Below are positions 62,278-64,000 of a DNA stretch of 64,000 nt, in pieces. The notes below the pieces were generated by a model, which did not search any database, was not told the DNA's origin, and saw only the letters and a program-made list of their open reading frames with translations. Position 1 is the first letter of the stretch. Each line of letters opens with the position of its first letter. A program made the translations under genes and the position numbers. The stretch is from positions 3,410,001 to 3,474,000 of the forward strand of contig NZ_AP025506.1 of the NCBI RefSeq assembly GCF_024347595.1. Direction: 5' to 3'. This stretch comes from Vibrio pomeroyi (GTDB lineage: Bacteria; Pseudomonadota; Gammaproteobacteria; Enterobacterales; Vibrionaceae).

Positions 62278-62309
62278 TATATAAGGCACTCTGGTTATAT
62301 AAGACACTC
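62278..62309. repeat. Direct repeat in the fabR-sthA gap
   Basis: TATATAAGGCACTC (62278-62291) and TATATAAGACACTC (62296-62309) are 18 bases apart with one mismatch, 77 bases upstream of fabR. It may be a binding site. In the rest of this 327-base divergent gap (62202-62528) no firm promoter was placed. Confidence 0.5.
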
Positions 62310-62528
62310 AACACGCCTCTTTGTTCACGTACCGAAGTAAATACGTTCGAAGAAAAAATTTCAATATCCACACTGTCATTTGGAGACATACGACATACCA
62401 AATATTATTTTTTCGGTAACACTGCGTGATCTCACCGACTCTCTGATGCCCTTTTCATGTACCCAAGAACAGAATCAGTTAAAATCTCGCTAAAGCAATG
62501 TTAATCAAATATAACAAGGAAGATATCT

Positions 62529-63929
62529 ATGCCACACTCCAACCACTTTGATGTAATCGTAATTGGTAGTGGCCCCGGAGGCGAAGGGGCAGCGATGGGA
62601 TTAACCAAAGCCGGGTTGAACGTTGCAATCATTGAAAAAGAGAGCAGCGTTGGTGGTGGTTGTACCCACTGGGGAACCATTCCTTCCAAAGCACTGCGTC
62701 ATGCCGTAAGCCGTATTATTGAATTCAATAACAACCCACTGTTTTGTCAGAACAATAAAAGCATTCACTCGACGTTCTCTAATATTTTGGGTCATGCGAA
62801 ATCAGTCATCGATAAGCAAACTCGATTACGTCAAGGCTTCTACGACCGCAACCAGTGCACGCTGGTATTTGGTACTGCACGTTTTATCGATACCAACACA
62901 GTCTCGGTAATGCAAAGCGATGGCACTGAAGAACATTACAGTGCAGACAAGTTTGTTATTGCGACAGGCTCTCGCCCTTACCAACCAGACAACGTGGACT
63001 TCTTACACGAGCGTGTTTACGACAGTGACTCAATTCTTTCTCTTAAACACGACCCTCAACACATCATCATTTATGGTGCTGGCGTTATCGGTTGTGAGTA
63101 CGCGTCTATCTTCCGCGGTTTAGGTGTCAAAACCGATCTCATCAATACTCGAGACCGCCTACTGTCATTCCTAGACAATGAAACCTCTGATGCGCTTTCT
63201 TACCACTTCTGGAACAGCGGTGTAGTGATTCGTAACGACGAAACCTTTGAGAAAATCGAAGGCACGGACGATGGTGTGATTATTCACCTAGAATCAGGCA
63301 AAAAAATGCGTGCTGATTGCCTACTGTATGCTAATGGCCGAACCGGTAATACCGATAAGCTGAACCTTGGTGCGGTTGGCTTAGAAGCGGATTCTCGTGG
63401 ACAAGTATCTGTAAACACCAATTACCAAACCAATGTTGACCATGTTTATGCGGTAGGTGATGTGATTGGCTACCCTAGCCTAGCGAGTGCGGCTTATGAC
63501 CAAGGTCGATTCGTTGCACAAGCGATTGTCAAAGGTGAAGCTGAACGCCACCTTATTGAAGACATACCAACCGGTATTTACACCATCCCTGAGATCAGTT
63601 CTGTTGGTAAAACCGAGCAAGAACTAACGGCTGCGAAAGTACCTTATGAAGTGGGACGTTCTTCATTCAAACACTTAGCTCGTGCTCAAATCGCAGGTAA
63701 AGATATTGGTAGCTTGAAGATCCTATTCCACCGTGAAACCAAAGAGATTTTGGGTATCCACGTGTTTGGTGAACGTGCTGCTGAAATCATCCATATCGGC
63801 CAAGCAATTATGGAACAAAAAGGTGAAGCAAATACCATCGAGTACTTTGTAAATACCACCTTTAACTATCCAACGATGGCTGAAGCTTATCGTGTTGCAG
63901 CACTTAACGGACTTAACCGTTTGTTCTAA
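62529..63929 (+). CDS. sthA: Soluble pyridine nucleotide transhydrogenase
   Basis: FAD flavoprotein that moves hydride between NADPH and NAD+, rebalancing the two pools in the cytoplasm. It is 466 residues, the family length. The FAD-binding [12 protein letters not shown] (about 13-24) is followed by [19 protein letters not shown], where the second cysteine of the usual redox disulfide is absent (CTHWGT), a hallmark that separates SthA from lipoamide dehydrogenase. The NAD(P) motif is [15 protein letters not shown], then [20 protein letters not shown] and the C-terminal dimer domain. Divergent from fabR, as in E. coli. Confidence 0.97.
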   Translation: MPHSNHFDVIVIGSGPGGEGAAMGLTKAGLNVAIIEKESSVGGGCTHWGTIPSKALRHAVSRIIEFNNNPLFCQNNKSIHSTFSNILGHAKSVIDKQTRLRQGFYDRNQCTLVFGTARFIDTNTVSVMQSDGTEEHYSADKFVIATGSRPYQPDNVDFLHERVYDSDSILSLKHDPQHIIIYGAGVIGCEYASIFRGLGVKTDLINTRDRLLSFLDNETSDALSYHFWNSGVVIRNDETFEKIEGTDDGVIIHLESGKKMRADCLLYANGRTGNTDKLNLGAVGLEADSRGQVSVNTNYQTNVDHVYAVGDVIGYPSLASAAYDQGRFVAQAIVKGEAERHLIEDIPTGIYTIPEISSVGKTEQELTAAKVPYEVGRSSFKHLARAQIAGKDIGSLKILFHRETKEILGIHVFGERAAEIIHIGQAIMEQKGEANTIEYFVNTTFNYPTMAEAYRVAALNGLNRLF

Positions 63930-63947
63930 ATAAGTAACCAACAGGAG

Positions 63948-63972
63948 TATTTGACCACCCATAGGCCAAATA
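63948..63972. repeat. Short intergenic repeat, copy downstream of sthA
   Basis: TATTTGACCACCCATAGGCC followed by AAATA; imperfect inverted repeat with ends TATTTG / CAAATA. Near-copy of 16887-16910. Confidence 0.6.
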
Positions 63973-63977
63973 CATAA

Positions 63978-64000
63978 ACAGCAAGCCATGAGCTTGCTGT
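63978..64000 (+). terminator. Probable sthA terminator, cut by the window edge
   Basis: Perfect stem ACAGCAAGC / GCTTGCTGT with a five-base loop. The T run that would confirm it lies beyond the window. Confidence 0.65.

Noticed and set aside
62529-63929. sthA as a dihydrolipoamide dehydrogenase with a broken active site
   Set aside because: Absence of the second redox cysteine (CTHWGT) is the normal state in soluble transhydrogenases, and the gene order with fabR agrees.

Overview
The window is a stretch of Vibrio chromosome, most likely the large chromosome of a Splendidus-clade species. This is inferred from the proteins, the moderate GC content, the rrn spacer types and the gene order; no database search was run. 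The order runs through two blocks that are also linked in Escherichia coli: purHD / yjaH (DUF1481) / hupA / yjaG / hemE / nudC / rsd, and rpoCB / rplLJAK / nusG / secE / tuf / tRNAs / coaA / birA / murB / rrn / murI / btuB / trmA / yijD / fabR / sthA. Vibrio-type insertions sit between these.

Region by region: 1-1.4 kb is the 3' part of acs. 1.5-4.1 kb is aroQ-accB-accC (shikimate pathway and acetyl-CoA carboxylase subunits). 4.2-6.6 kb is prmA and the dusB-fis operon. 6.6-10.7 kb is zntR and purH-purD, the latter split by an ERIC-like palindromic repeat. 10.7-18.4 kb holds the DUF1481 lipoprotein, hupA, a CNNM/CBS membrane protein, yjaG, a 2-hydroxyacid dehydrogenase coupled to a UDG-fold protein, hemE, nudC and rsd; a likely unannotated small RNA lies between hemE and nudC. 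18.6-32.6 kb, all on the minus strand, is the transcription/translation block: tRNA(Thr-Tyr-Gly-Thr)-tuf, secE-nusG, rplKA, rplJL-rpoBC. 32.8-37.7 kb holds coaA, birA, murB, a GNAT protein and pssA.

37.7-38.7 kb has no genes but carries degraded repeat units that look like the remains of a larger rrn-distal tRNA array. 38.7-55.6 kb is three complete rrn operons in tandem on the minus strand. In transcription order they are 16S-23S-5S with no spacer tRNA, then 16S-Ile-Ala-23S-5S, then 16S-Glu-Lys-Val-23S-5S-Asp. The two downstream operons have identical promoter/leader regions; the first has its own tandem P1/P2 pair. 55.8-64 kb holds a membrane-anchored RRM protein, murI, a COG2102/DUF71 PP-loop protein, btuB with a cobalamin riboswitch, trmA, yijD-fabR and sthA.

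The genes mostly build the gene-expression machinery: rRNA, tRNA, ribosomal proteins, RNA polymerase, EF-Tu, the nucleoid proteins Fis and HU, and the sigma70-binding protein Rsd. Growth-linked biosynthesis (purines, fatty acids, haem, CoA, cell-wall precursors, phosphatidylethanolamine) fills the rest. The most notable non-textbook signals are: promoters of rplK, rplJ and rrn whose -10 elements lie inside inverted repeats; the candidate small RNA at about 16.8 kb; the degraded tRNA-flank repeats at 38.1-38.7 kb; the hupA terminator abutting the next start codon; the RRM membrane protein beside the rrn promoters; and a G9 tract inside murI.
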